64,000 nt of DNA from Psychrobacillus sp032154225 (GTDB lineage Bacteria > Bacillota > Bacilli > Bacillales_A > Planococcaceae): contig NZ_JALDYF010000001.1 in the NCBI RefSeq assembly GCF_032154225.1, positions 434,001 to 498,000 on the forward strand, given 5' to 3'. This document shows positions 63,324 through 64,000 of this stretch, one piece after another (positions within the stretch are counted from its first letter, which is position 1; the number at the start of each line of letters is the position of its first letter). The translations under genes and the position numbers were made by a program. The notes under the pieces are model-generated. The model ran no database searches. It saw nothing but the letters and a program-made list of their open reading frames with translations, and was not told the origin of the DNA.

Positions 63324-64000
63324 TTAAATTTTTTGTTTAATACGGTAAACATACGCAAGTACTTCTGCAACTGCTTTGAAAAATTCATCCGGTATTTTTT
63401 GACCTATTTCGACTTGATCATACATAGTTCGAGCTAGTGGTCGGTTTTCTACCATAACGACATCATTTTCTTTTGCAATTAGTTTTATCTTTTGTGCGAC
63501 AAAATCTGCACCTTTTGCAACAACAGTCGGAGCATCCATTGATTCATCATCGTATTTAAGTGCAATGGCGAAATGGGTTGGATTCGTGATAACCACATCT
63601 GCTGTAGGAATTTCTTGCATCATCCGACGCATAGCCATTTCTCTTTGTCTTTGCCTAATGCGAGATTTAATAATTGGATCTCCGTCTGAGTTTTTATGTT
63701 CATCTTTAATGTCTTGTTTCGACATTTTCAGATTTTTTTCATAGTCAAAACGCTGATAAAAATAATCCAATATTGATACAAATAACAATACAAATGAAGC
63801 AGCAATTCCCATCATCGCTGTCAGCCAGCCTACTGTTGAAAGAATATCCCAAGGTGTTTTAAAAGATAAAGAAAGCACCTTTTCTAAATTTGTCCAAAGG
63901 ATAAGCGTTGTAACAGAGCCAATGAATGATATTTTTAAAACGGACTTTATAAGCTCAATAATTGCTTTCAATGAAAAAAGTCTCTTCAACCCTTTAATCG
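63324..64000 (-). CDS. flhB: Flagellar type III export switch FlhB, 5' part cut by window edge
   Basis: The visible 225 or so C-terminal residues include the last membrane helices and the cytoplasmic domain with the autocleavage site NPTH (VVITNPTHFAIALKYDDESM). FlhB switches export from rod-hook to filament proteins after self-cleavage at this site. The frame is open to the right edge (IKGLKRLFSLKAIIEL), so the internal TTG/ATG codons there are not the start; about 135 residues are missing. Confidence 0.96.
   Translation of the reverse strand, partial: IKGLKRLFSLKAIIELIKSVLKISFIGSVTTLILWTNLEKVLSLSFKTPWDILSTVGWLTAMMGIAASFVLLFVSILDYFYQRFDYEKNLKMSKQDIKDEHKNSDGDPIIKSRIRQRQREMAMRRMMQEIPTADVVITNPTHFAIALKYDDESMDAPTVVAKGADFVAQKIKLIAKENDVVMVENRPLARTMYDQVEIGQKIPDEFFKAVAEVLAYVYRIKQKI

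Overview
The window is a low-GC Gram-positive, endospore-forming, flagellated bacterium, most likely a member of the Bacillales family Planococcaceae (Lysinibacillus / Psychrobacillus / Solibacillus type). The evidence is the Bacillus-like gene order, sporulation genes (spoVS, spoIIIE, dpaA/dpaB, ymxH), PolC-type polymerase, RNase Y and RNase J2, sigma-D with CheC/CheD chemotaxis, and AT-rich spacers. The family assignment is an inference; no rRNA is present. Every convincing gene lies on the minus strand, so transcription runs from position 64000 towards 1.

Read in the direction of transcription: (1) 64000-52510 is the distal flagellar/chemotaxis cluster flhB(partial)-flhA-flhF-flhG-cheB-cheA-cheW-cheC-cheD-a small membrane protein-sigD-a short unknown gene-swrB-like. 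(2) 52366-45001 holds rpsB, tsf, pyrH, frr, then uppS, cdsA, dxr, rseP: ribosome assembly and recycling, UMP kinase, and lipid and isoprenoid precursors. (3) 44758-31973 holds polC, the rimP-nusA-rnpM-ylxQ-infB-ylxP-rbfA translation/transcription operon, then truB, ribF, rpsO. (4) 31864-22310 holds pnp, an M16 protease, ymxH, dipicolinate synthase, asd, dapA and RNase J2. (5) 21734-9635 holds spoIIIE, a GntR regulator with a nucleoside ABC importer, and the EF-P modification genes ymfF/ymfH/ymfI. (6) 9512-1 holds ymfK, rodZ-like ymfM, pgsA, cinA, SOS-controlled recA, rny, ymdB, spoVS and the start of korA.

The window is almost entirely core genome; I found no prophage, transposase, CRISPR array, rRNA or tRNA. 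The unusual material is intergenic. Two families of GC-rich palindromic repeats (called A and B here) occupy the longer spacers. A short hairpin module is inserted inside members of both families, giving nested composite repeats. A separate GC-rich rod-like hairpin sits between rbfA and truB. Terminators and promoters divide several B. subtilis-type operons (rpsB/tsf, tsf/pyrH, nupN/nupO, rbfA/truB, ahead of sigD). Three genes expected from B. subtilis synteny (proS between rseP and polC, dapG between asd and dapA, tepA between rnjB and spoIIIE) are absent from their usual places, and two of those places now hold repeats.

Several starts are set upstream or downstream of the longest open frame because a clear ribosome-binding site and the usual family N-terminus agree (spoVS, rny, ymfK, ymfH, nupN, rnjB, asd, truB, infB, nusA, rseP, rpsB, flhA). 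TTG and GTG starts are common here.
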